Source: Brachypterus glaber
Lineage: Eukaryota; Arthropoda; Insecta; Coleoptera; Kateretidae
Reading direction: 5' to 3'
DNA length: 64,000 bases
NCBI GenBank assembly: GCA_958510825.1
Contig: OY294047.1
Span: 50,823,365 to 50,887,364 of the forward strand
The notes beneath the pieces are model-generated. The model was not told the origin of the DNA and searched no databases. It saw only the letters and a program-made list of their open reading frames with translations. Both the position numbers and the translations under genes were made by a program. Shown one piece after another: positions 34,024-43,232 of the stretch (the first letter of the stretch is position 1; each line of letters opens with the position of its first letter).

Positions 34024-34610
34024 TTAAGGGGTCTTTCTACCTTAAAATTTTAAAAGTAACCCTTTTTAAACATTTTTTTATATAGAAAGAAAAACGATAT
34101 CATTGTGAAATTTTGTAGTTATGTTTATATTAAAAGAATACAAAAAAAGAATAGATTTTTAAAGTGCCATACATTTTTTTTTTTTTTTGAAAACAACATC
34201 AAAAAACGGTGGTTCCGGTGATTCCGGCCGTTTGGACCGACTGAAAAAAGTCTAAACTAAACGGGGTATTATTCAGTATCGTAGCCCGAACTAGATAAAA
34301 AAAAAATTGTCCAAAAAATAACAAAATGGCGGAGGTTTTTGTTTAAAAATGTTTGGAAATTGTTGAAAAACGTCCGCCATTTTGTTATTTATTGGCTATA
34401 GCGACCTCAATACTGAGTAATATCCTGTTTTGTTTTTCTTTTTCAGTCGATCCAAATGGCCGGAATCATGGCGACCACCGTTTTTGATGTTTTTTTCAAA
34501 AAAAAAAAAAAAATAAAATTATCGCCACAAATAGCACTTTAAAAATCTATTTATTTTTTTTTTGTTCTTTACATACATTTTTAAAATTTAAAGGTAGAAA
34601 GACCCCTTAA
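34024..34610. mobile_element. TTAA-ended palindromic element, copy 4 (best preserved)
   Basis: Ends TTAAGGGGTCTTTCTACCTT and, inverted, AAGGTAGAAAGACCCCTTAA are perfect over 20 bp. Centre AAATGGCGGAGGTTTTTG / AACGTCCGCCATTTTG near 34350. TTAA on both sides suggests piggyBac-type insertion. Confidence 0.85.
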
Positions 34611-34770
34611 TTCAAATCGTTTAAAAGATTATAATATTAATTAAAATGTTTAACAACCTACTGTCATATCACACTGTGAGTTAACAGGTTTTTGCAAAAA
34701 CACAGTCCAAATGTCCCTAAAAATTACCGGCGAGAGGAAAAACTACCGTTTGTAGTCTCAATAATACTGA

Positions 34771-35230
34771 TCCAGTCAAATAATAAATGTAAATTGCAAT
34801 AAATGTACGCGGGCTGATATTTTAAAGGGTAGCAGTGGATGGTAACAGAACACTCCTGTTAGTTTTTCACCGGGTGATTTGCGTACGGGGGGGTACGCTA
34901 TCTTGAATTTTAGGGGTGACTGCAGTTATCTCGCTAAATACGCATATTACGATAAAAATGCAGGAAGAAATATCCAACAATTTTTGTTTGGATCATTTTT
35001 TTAATATATTAATAGCAATCGAGTTATAAACTCAAAAATGGCCATGTTGGGGGTAAATATGTATCTTATTTAGCGAGATAACCGCACTCTCCCCTAAAAT
35101 TCAAGATAGCGGACACCCCTTACGAAAATCGCCCGGTGAAAAACTAACAAGTGTTGAGTTACCATCAACTACTACCCTTTAAAATATCAGCCCGTGTACA
35201 TTAATTGCGATTTCACGTTATTTGACTGGA
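34771..35230. mobile_element. Foldback element at the 3' end of VPS72, copy 2
   Basis: Termini TCCAGTCAAATAA and, inverted, TTATTTGACTGGA. Inner blocks GATATTTTAAAGGGTAGCAG and CTTGAATTTTAGGGGTGA match 29517-30364. Ends 13 bp from the VPS72 stop codon, so it supplies almost the whole 3' UTR. Confidence 0.82.
35000..35005 (-). terminator. VPS72: Possible VPS72 polyadenylation signal inside the foldback element
   Basis: On the minus strand this reads ATTAAA, about 240 nt after the stop codon. No canonical AATAAA was noticed on that strand between it and the stop. Confidence 0.3.
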
Positions 35231-35243
35231 CTGTACCTATTTC

Positions 35244-35454
35244 TCACCGATTTTGAGATCGAATTGTCAACATCAACTCCCTGTTCATTTTGTCCTTGTT
35301 TTTGCTGTACCATTTGAGCCATTCGGCCACCATAGGGTTGGATTTGTCTCCGTGCGACTCGAGCTGTTGGGCGTACGCGGACCGGATGATTTTCAGACAG
35401 CTGCTGCTGTGATAAGGCACGCACGTTATTGGATCGACGTATTTGGCAGGATGA
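35244..35454 (-). CDS. VPS72: VPS72 exon 6 with stop
   Basis: Acceptor TTTTTTAG, then HPAKYVDPITCVPYHSS to the TGA at 35246-35244. Encodes the YL1 C-terminal domain plus a short helical tail, EWLKWYSKNKDKMNRELML. Confidence 0.93.
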
Positions 35455-38400
35455 CTAAAAAAAATAAACGCACAGTTCAAACACGTGTTTAAAAAAGAAT
35501 ATCTTAAGCCGAAAATGCAAAAAAATAGATTTTTCGGTTGATTTCAATAACGGGTGTTTCCACCCGTAAATAAAATAAATTGAAAATGGTACGGTCCAAC
35601 CGCACTTACTGTCTTGCAAAAATGTTTAAATATTTTGATCGTTTAGTTGTTATTATACCGAGGAGTTTATTTATTGAAAAAAAAAGTGTACAAGGATTGT
35701 GAGAAGCAATAATAAATAAAGTAAACTAAACTAAAGGATTGTGGAAGATTGCCAAAAGGATTGCACAAAATTTTAATGAAGATTGTTAAAGATAGTGGGA
35801 AGATTTCAGATGATTGTGGAAGATTGTAGATAATGGCGATTTCTCCCGTTAGATTAGACAGGGACAAAAGTTCTACCCAAAAAGGATAGAAGACATACAT
35901 ACACTCCTACTTCCACCCAACCAAACAAATTCTGTATTTGTTCTTTGTTGAACAAATACAATATTTACTTGGCCGGGCGAAAAGTGTAACTATAATATTT
36001 TTATTAAAGAAATTACTGGCGCCATCTAAATTTTAGAAGAATTATCTCATTCTACAGATTCACATTAGCTATGTTCGTTCGTTCCGCTACACTTTCCGGC
36101 CAAACAAATAAATACTGTATTTGTTGTATGAAAAACAAATACAGTATTTATTTGGTTGGCTGGAAAGTGTAGCACAAATGAGATAGAGATAGGCTAAACG
36201 TCTTTTGTTTCACGATTCTAGTTGTAGAGAGCTCCATTGTGAAGAATTCTGGAGGATTACAGATGACTGTGAAAGAAGGAATTGTCAAGGACTGTAGAAG
36301 ATTGTTAGATAGGTTTACAAGGATTGTCCAATAAATAAACCCCTCGTATCATACTATTCATAGCGCGTAGCGCTAGAGTAGTATTATAGGTAGTTTAGAT
36401 TTTCCCAAAATCACCAAAAAACGACCTAGACATCCTAGTAGATCCCTATTGTTTTAAAAAGTAATCCCCCCGTAAAAAAAATCGAAAATAGCTGAAAGAA
36501 AATTTCGATTAACGCAAGTTTTTCAGGAAAAATTACTTTTATTAGAAGGATCATTTCTACAAGTTTTGAAAGTAATCCCCCAAAAACAAAAAAGTTTTCG
36601 GGAGTTAAACTTAAAAAAAAATCAAAAAAAACTGAAAAAAAAATTCGGTTGGCGCAACTTTGTCAAAAAAAATACTTTTATTATAAGGGTCAATTCTACT
36701 AAAAAAACAAAAAAGTTATGGCGGGCTAAAGTTAAAAAATAAATAAATAAAAACTCTCATTTTCAATTTTTTTTTAATTTGTCGTTTTTCGCAAAAAAAA
36801 AATTAAAAAAAAATGAAAAAGTTTTTTTTTGATTTTTTTTTTCGCAAAAAAAATAAAAAAAAATATATAGGTATAAAATTTTTTGAAAACCCTCCTAGTG
36901 TGTCTTTATGTATTTCTTTTTTTCAAAAGAAACCGAAAAAAAAAAGAAATACGTAAATTTGACACAGTAGGTGGGTTTCTTTGTGCAGGAGCACATAATG
37001 TGTACTCAATTTTTTTATGTCAAAAAATTTTTTCTTAAATTTTTTATTGATTTTTTTTGAATATAAACTTCTATACTCACTTGGAAACAGCACACTTCAA
37101 CTTCTTGGGTACCGTGAGCGGCGGTCTAGCATTAAACACCCTTTTGAACGTGTAATCGTGCGGATCGTTCAGTATTGTGATAAAAGTCCTTTCGCAATAT
37201 TTCTCGCAGTCCGGTTTTTCTTTCATTTCCTCGTCCTTGGCATCTTTTGCTCCCTTTCCTTTTTCCTCCAAAACTGGCATCCTGGTAGACCTAAAAAGTA
37301 TTTTTTTTTCTGTTTAAAACTAAACTAAGGACAATTTAGTATTTTTTCATAATTCGTGTAGAAATACCGGGTGTCCCAGCTAAGACAGATCAATCGTGTT
37401 TTGGCATTATTATTAAAGCTATGAAAATAAAATTTAAGTCTGTTAATATACACCCAAAAGCCGATACGTGTGTCTAACGAAGGTTTTTTACCAGCTTTTA
37501 TTTCTGAGATTTTTTTTTAACTGTCGCTTTAAATACTATTAAAAAAAAGTAATTACATCGGCACTTAGTGCTACTAAGAGTGTCGATGTATTGAAATCTT
37601 CGCCGAAAAGTCAAAATCTTTGACCACGTTTTTTTCACATTTCTCGACGTTTTAGACCATTCTGAGTCGAAATCAGTAAAAAAAAATTTTTCGTCTGTCT
37701 GTCTGGGTGTAAACTCTAACTCCATTTCTACATGAGATATCGACTTGCGGTTTTTTGCATATTGTTTCTTATCGTATTCCGAAAAGCTGATTAGATTTTG
37801 GTGGTAAACGATTGAGGGTAAGGGGGTAAAAATAGGGTAAAACTCCTATTTTTAGCGTTTTTTGTTTATAATTAAGGCAATTATTATTGCATTTGGATTA
37901 TTTAGCACTTTTTATAAAAGATAATTTTAAATTGTTCAAAAAATGTTATAAAAAACGTTTTCCTAAAACGCATTGTTTTCGAGATATTGGCGTTTAAAGC
38001 AGTAAAAGGTTTTTTTAGCATATCTCACATATTTATAACCCGATTTCAAAAAATTATATTTTAAATAAAAGCTCTTTTTAGCTGTATAAAAAATGTTATA
38101 TACAGTTTTTCTTGCTAGAATATAATGTTTTAAAGATACAGAATTTAAAATCAAACAAAACAAAAAGTCCAAACGAAATTTGCAAACTAGATGGCTTCAG
38201 TGTACAATAGTGCCGATGTTTTGACAGGGTGCTTGCAACGTTTCATCTAGTTTATTAATAAACTGTTTGCTAATTTAGTTGCATTGGCTAAAAAATCAAA
38301 TATTTTTTAATTAATTTAAAAACCTATGTTTTTTTTTTTTTTAAATACTAAAAGGTTCAAAATAATAAAAACAAGATTTTTAGGAGAAGGATAATTTTTT

Positions 38401-41400
38401 AAAGGAAAATTAAAAGTCTACCTGTATTGGATCATAGGGCCTGTAACTACTTTTTTATCGATTCTTTTCGTCTTTTTCTCGTCTTCCATTTTCTGATATC
38501 GCTCCAGGGATTTTATGTTTTCCAGTTCGGTGATTTTAGCCTCCTCCAAAAGTTCTTCCTGAGTTGGTATCCATTCTTCCTCCTTTGGTTTTTTCACCTT
38601 TTTCCTTTGCTCCAGGTTGCGGACCTTCAACCTCTGCACCGTTTCTGCTGTTTTCGCCGCAGTGGATTTTCTTATAGATTTTCGCTCTAAAAAAAAAGAA
38701 ACAAGCAGTGAAATTTTTGGAAAAAAAAGAAAAAAAAATTAAAATTTTTCAATTTTTTTATTCTTTTTTTTGCGAAAAAAGATAAAAAATTGATTTTTTT
38801 TGAAAATTATAGTTTTTTATTTTTTTAAAAAGTTTAGCCCCCCCCCCATTTTTTTTTTTGTTTTTGGGGGGATTACTTTCAAAATTGGTAGAACTGATCC
38901 TTATAATAAAAGTAATGTTTCCTCAAAAAGTTACGTTAATCGGAATTTTCTTTCAGCTTTTTTCGATTTTTTTGAAAGTTTAACCACCCATAACTTTTTT
39001 GTTTTTGGGAGGATTACTTTCAAAAACAATAGAATAAAATAGAACTTGATTTTTCCTGAAAAAATAATTTGAATGTACTAAAAGCCATAGTTTTTACCTT
39101 TTGACTTGCACCCCTTTTGACTTGAACCCCATTTTTTACCAGAAACAATTCCAGCCTAGAACATTTAAGGATGAGGAATCTATGTTCCAAATTTGAAGTC
39201 TTCAGCTCAGCTTTCGCGAGTTATTGTGGTTACAAATTTTCCTGGACAGACAGACCCAGTTTTCGCGGAAATCAACTTTTTTGCATTTAAAACGTCGAGA
39301 AACGTAAATAAAAGCAATATTATTATTTTTTATTAACTTGTTATAACACAAGAGTTCTCTAGGGGAGAGTGATTTATTTCTCACATATGAGCTAACACTC
39401 TTAATATGAGCAAGATAACTTTCTTCTAAAAATTTTGTGAAAAAATATTATTAAACTTTTAACGCGTGACGCCATCTTACTAAATTTATCCTTCACTATT
39501 TTAAAAAATAATAAATTATTTATTAATATTAATAATAATAATAAAGACTGAAATACTATATTATGCACCTAGTATGCAAACTAAGTCTTTAGTGTTCGAG
39601 ACTGAAGTTTTTTTGCTGAGACGGAGTCGAGGCAAAAAATCAGTCGAGTCAGTTCGCATACGTGGTGCATATACTATTTTTTCTACTACCTAAAGCTAAT
39701 AACTCCAAATATCAGTTAAAAATAAAGTTTAAAAATTAGTTTGACAAATAAGTCGAAAAAAGTAGTTGTCTCAAAATTTTTTCATTATTGACCGTCGTCA
39801 ATAAACAATGCTTAACAACGGTCAATAATAAATGAGTTCACTGATTTTATTGGTTGCCAAGGTAAATAAACCTTGACAACGGTAGATAATATGTAAGCTA
39901 GCACTTGATTAGCTGGTAGAAAAAAAAACTTACCATATTTTTCATCACGGTACAATTTATAATCCTTCTTTACCTTTGGCGTTGAATGTTTTGGACTCTT
40001 TTGCTTTTCTTCTTTTTTTTTTGGAAGAGGTTCCTTAAAAAAGGGAATATTTTAGATAAAAATAATAACTGAAAATTTTAATTATATCAGTCCTTTAAGG
40101 AGCAAATAACTATGGAAATAGTCACAGTACAAAATTTGTACTAAAAATTTTCGAAAGTGTTTCAAAAATCTCAACTAAAATATCAGGAATCTAATTAAAA
40201 AGCTTAAAAATTTTTGAATTTCATTATACGCAAATTTTGGAAGTCTGTTTACAAAGTTTATAGTGATTCCTCCCTCACAGCCCATTGTCATAACGTCATT
40301 ACGCCAAATTTCAAGGTTTTAGTGAGTGTAAAAACCAAAAGATTTGACTTAACAAACAAGTGACTAAAAAAATCGCGTAAAAAATTAAATTACAGCATAC
40401 CTTATAGGCTTTGGTGACAAGTCTACGTTTTTTTCTTTGTCCTTCTTCTTCATTGTCAGAAATTGGTTCATCATTTTCATCAATACTGAAGTCAGAATCT
40501 ACGACGTCATCCTCCTCCTTTTCTGCTCTAAAATTTTAAATTTAATCAGCATACGAGTTTGATTCCTGGGTAAGAAATTTATAATTTTGGTGACTAAATC
40601 ATTATAATGGTTGTCCCATCTCCATACTGAATTTTTAAATTTAAATATTTTGGCTCGCAGGGCTTTAAAATTAAAGTGTGAGACGGCATTTGTTTTTAAA
40701 TAAACAAACTTTTTAATAAAAAGTTGTCCCGATATTTAATGCCACAACTGTACTATATTTCAAAATATGTACATATCATGTACTTATAAATTCAGAAAAT
40801 AACAAAATAAGGAATAATAATGACTCTTTGAATGTAAATTTGTCTAGACAAAAACAAATGAATAACGTAAACTTGCACATGTATGCAATTATAAGCCTAT
40901 TTATTTGTTTTAAGAACTTTTACTTGTTCAAGCCAATTAACTATTCTGCCCTACTACGTTAGAAAGCAGTAACTCCATTTGTCACATAGCAACGTTTTCA
41001 CGTCAACTCTGATGTAATATTTGGAAAACGCTGCTATTGACAAATGGAGTTACTGCTTTCTAGCATAGTAAGGCAGTATTAAGTTGTTAGTATTAGCAAA
41101 ACATTGTTGTGATTTATTATTATTATTATCAAACGCAGTAGGCGGCTCAGCTGATGAAACTGCTTTAAATATATGGGCTAAGCAAAATATGGTTGCCATT
41201 TTTCAGGGATGGGCAAAATATTGTTGCCATTTTTCAGGGATGGGCAAAATATTGTTGCCATTTTTCAGGGATGGGCAAAATATTGTTGCCATTTTTCAGG
41301 GATGGGAAAAATATTGTTACCATTTTTCATGGATGGGCAAAAACTTTTATAATTTTTCCAAAAATGGGAAAAACATTTTTCAGGGATGGGCATTGCAACA

Positions 41401-42544
41401 TTGTAATTTAACAAAAAATGCATGAAAGAGATTGTATTTATTTTTTTCAAGAAAATACTTGATTTAGGATAAAAATAAACACAAAATATTATTACTTGAT
41501 ATGAATTATTTTTTTTTTTTAATAATCGTTTATTTATGACCTAAAAACAGTACAAGAAAACTGGTGACTAGGCCTAATAGTAATATAAATATTAATTATT
41601 TTTGTTTTTGGCCATAACTTTTTTTATTACTCACAAATGTAGAAATATTTGAAAACCACCTAAGATAAAAAAATAATAATAAAAAAATAATTACACAAAA
41701 AATGTTATTATTATTATTATTATTCGAACTCAGTGAGCGGCAACTAAGCCGATGATAACTGGTGTTTATCTTAAATATAAATTATATATGTTATTATCAT
41801 TTTTTCTCCTAAATGTAAAAACTTTTTTTTAGAGAATATATTATAACTTTTTTTATTGATAGGAGGAAAAACCATGTAAAAGGTTAAAAATACACAAAGG
41901 TTACTATTGTATTTTTTTAATGACCACACCAAAATTAAACTGATCATTCCTTTGTTTCCGCAAAGATTGTGACAAATAAGCCCACATTTTTAAAGCCTAT
42001 AACAGAATTATAGATAGATTCCCTGTTAACAGGGAATCTATCTATATTTCTGTGGCTTGGCTCTAAAAGGGCCAATGTCAATGTCAATAGCCATAAACTC
42101 TGATGTAATATTTTAAAAACGCGGCTAGGCAATGTTCAAGTATTACGTAACGCAAATTTTTATCATTTTGGACCCCCACCCCGTTGTAACGCTATTTTCC
42201 TATACCATTATCATGAGCGTAACACTCCAAAATGACCCCACCCCCCCTAGGAGCGTAATGGAATACTTGAACGTTCCCCTACTGACAAATTGACATTGGC
42301 CTTTTTAGAACCAAGCCACATTATTTATCATGTATAAATGCAATACAGTGGCCCTTTTTTAGTGTAATTGTAATTTTACTCTACATACTATACTAGTTAC
42401 TTACTCATATTCATTGTCAGACTCGGTTTCCTGAAAACCTCCATAATTCTCCTTGTAGAAGTCATCTTTACATTCTTCCTCCTCGTCTAAGAGCTTGGCC
42501 ATACGATTACCAGCATTGCTACGCTTTTCCCTTGCAGTTGCCAT
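35244..42544 (-). CDS. VPS72: VPS72 / YL-1, H2A.Z chaperone subunit of SWR1/SRCAP/Tip60, complete gene
   Basis: Six exons read right to left (42544-42405, 40527-40401, 40033-39934, 38686-38422, 37290-37081, 35454-35244) join in frame to 350 aa; human YL-1 is 364. YL-1 binds H2A.Z-H2B and helps chromatin remodellers deposit H2A.Z (family knowledge). Seen: N-terminal SNAGNRMAKLLDEEEE and DDFYKENYGGFQE, then the acidic stretch DSDFSIDENDEPISDNEEE that contacts the histone dimer in relatives. The basic KKRRLVTKAYK and the conserved RKSIRKSTAAKT follow. WIPTQEELLEEAKITELENI and the YL1 C-terminal domain KYVDPITCVPYHSSSCLKII complete it. Exon 3 holds a ten-A run that keeps frame. All donors start GT and all acceptors end AG. 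A foldback element forms its 3' UTR, and a retrotransposon lies 417 bp upstream of its ATG. Confidence 0.95.
35652..36350. mobile_element. Terminal-inverted-repeat element in VPS72 intron 5
   Basis: Ends ATACCGAGGAGTTTATTTATTG and, inverted, CAATAAATAAACCCCTCGTAT (21 bp with few mismatches). The interior has GATTGT-rich purine stretches on both sides of an inner palindrome: AAATACAATATTTACTTGG / CAAATACAGTATTTATTTGG and GCGAAAAGTGTAAC / GCTACACTTTCCGG. Confidence 0.65.
36400..36900. repeat. Left arm of an inverted repeat flanking VPS72 exons 4-5
   Basis: GAAAGTAATCCCCCAAAAAC, TTACTTTTATTAGAAGGATC and the AAAAAAAGTT blocks recur inverted at 38750-39080. A direct relative lies at 63700-64000. 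Confidence 0.6.
37081..37290 (-). CDS. VPS72: VPS72 exon 5
   Basis: Acceptor CTTTTTAG, donor TCCAA|GTGAGT. Encodes STRMPVLEEKGKG through CERTFITILNDPHDYTF and PPLTVPKKLKCAVS. Confidence 0.93.
37291..38421 (-). other. VPS72: VPS72 intron 4
   Basis: AT-rich. Contains GTCTGTCTGTCTGGGTG at about 37694, the start of a diverged arm of the 25.1-kb palindrome family. No exon. Confidence 0.5.
38422..38686 (-). CDS. VPS72: VPS72 exon 4
   Basis: Acceptor TTTTTTTAG, donor TACAG|GTAGAC. Encodes RKSIRKSTAAKTAETVQRLK through QEELLEEAKITELENIKSLE and VVTGPMIQY. It is Lys/Glu-rich and helical, as in other YL-1 proteins. Confidence 0.94.
38750..39080. repeat. Right arm of the inverted repeat flanking VPS72 exons 4-5
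   Basis: TTTTTGGGGGGATTACTTTC and GATCCTTATAATAAAAGTAA are inverse to the 36400-36900 arm; a second TTTTTGGGAGGATTACTTTC follows near 39005. Contains a nine-C run at about 38840. Confidence 0.6.
39555..39685. repeat. Short MITE in VPS72 intron 3
   Basis: ATATTATGCACCTAGTATGC and, inverted, GCATACGTGGTGCATATACT enclose GTCTTTAGTGTTCGAGACTG, itself partly mirrored by GAGTCGAGGCAAAAAATCAG. Confidence 0.65.
39934..40033 (-). CDS. VPS72: VPS72 exon 3
   Basis: Acceptor TTTTTTAAG, donor TATG|GTAAGT; exactly 100 nt. Encodes EPLPKKKEEKQKSPKHSTPK and KKDYKLYRDEKY. The run of ten A codes for Lys and must be read precisely to keep frame. Confidence 0.9.
40401..40527 (-). CDS. VPS72: VPS72 exon 2
   Basis: Acceptor AAATTTTAG, donor AAG|GTATGC. 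Encodes the acidic histone-binding region DDVVDSDFSIDENDEPISDN, then RKKRRLVTKAYK. Confidence 0.94.
40938..41075. repeat. Near-perfect hairpin MITE in VPS72 intron 1
   Basis: TTCTGCCCTACTACGTTAGA, AAGCAGTAACTCCATTTGTC is answered by GACAAATGGAGTTACTGCTT, TCTAGCATAGTAAGGCAG. The stem is about 50 bp. Confidence 0.8.
41193..41345. repeat. 31-bp minisatellite in VPS72 intron 1
   Basis: About five tandem units starting TTGCCATTTTTCAGGGATGG at 41193, 41224, 41255, 41286 and 41317. The first three are identical; the last two carry substitutions, and a decayed unit follows to about 41395. Confidence 0.9.
42002..42053. repeat. 52-bp near-perfect palindrome
   Basis: Centred on GTTAAC (42025-42030). 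The arms ATAGATAGATTCCCTGTT pair perfectly for 19 bp each side and continue to ACAGAAT / TTTCTGT with one mismatch. Confidence 0.85.
42051..42320. mobile_element. Nested inverted-repeat element in VPS72 intron 1
   Basis: Outer arms TGTGGCTTGGCTCTAAAAGG, CCAATGTCAATG and, inverted, CATTGGCCTTTTTAGAACC, AAGCCACA. Inner arms GTTCAAGTATTACGTAACGC and GGAGCGTAATGGAATACTTG. The inner part has relatives at 28440-28555 and 60705. Confidence 0.75.
42405..42544 (-). CDS. VPS72: VPS72 exon 1 with start codon
   Basis: ATG at 42544-42542. Encodes MATAREKRSNAGNRMAKLLD through DDFYKENYGGFQETESDNEY, with donor TATGA|GTAAGT. The start is chosen because the first residues line up with the YL-1 N-terminus. Confidence 0.93.
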
Positions 42545-42960
42545 AATGAGAGCCGATTTTTAGGTTATGTTGATTATTTTTTATAAAAATTACTACCAAG
42601 GTATTTCATTAAAAAACAACGAAAAACATGCTGTTATATCTAATTATTAATTTTACTATTACTTAAATACAGTTTTTAACACGTTTTAACTTAAAAAAAT
42701 GCTTTGTTTGAGTTTGACACTTTTCGATGTAATTTTCGATGTTTGGGGTACGTTCCGCAAGTTTCATCATAAATTAAATTTTTAATTTTAATATCAATTT
42801 AAACATAAATATAACAAATAATTACCTAGTTGTTTTGTTCTTATTTAGTAAGGATTTAAAAGTAAAATAAATGAATTTTTTTATTATTTTCAAGGGGAAG
42901 TACGTTCCAAAAGTTTGTTTTGAGTGAAGTACACAAATTCATAAAATGCCTTTAAACGTG
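42545..42960. promoter_or_regulatory. VPS72 upstream region up to the retrotransposon
   Basis: 416 bp between the VPS72 start codon and the retrotransposon. Contains two copies of GTACGTTCC-CAAGTTT / GTACGTTCC-AAAGTTT near 42748 and 42900. No TATA box is obvious. Before the insertion this led directly into the sequence now at 49134. Confidence 0.45.
42948..42960. repeat. Target-site duplication, left copy
   Basis: GCCTTTAAACGTG, identical to 49121-49133. Confidence 0.95.
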
Positions 42961-42971
42961 GAGTTGAGGCT

Positions 42972-42991
42972 GACCTTCGCTGGCGAAGGTC
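42972..42991 (+). other. Hairpin at the 5' end of the retrotransposon
   Basis: GACCTTCGC-TG-GCGAAGGTC: a perfect 9-bp stem 11 nt from the element's first base. The 5' UTR of such elements normally holds the internal promoter, so this may be part of it or an RNA structure. Confidence 0.7.
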
Positions 42992-43232
42992 GTGTGGTGA
43001 GAGCTACGTCGTATTTTTTCGAAAAATTTTCGAACAACTTTTCCTAAATCACTGTGTTATCTTAAAAACTATTTCTGCGGTAAGTCTAATTTTATTTTAT
43101 TGCACGCTTCATTGCTTTTTCCACGGACCGTACATTACGGTAACCTAGCTTCCTGCATACATCTTTTTTCTTCCATTTTTTTCATTTCTAAACCACGCTT
43201 ACACTACAAAAACTATAACTCAATAGCAACAA

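Noticed and set aside
41084..41425. 113-aa repetitive protein (FFRDGQNIVA-type repeats)
   Set aside because: It is a translation of the 31-bp minisatellite in an intron of VPS72.
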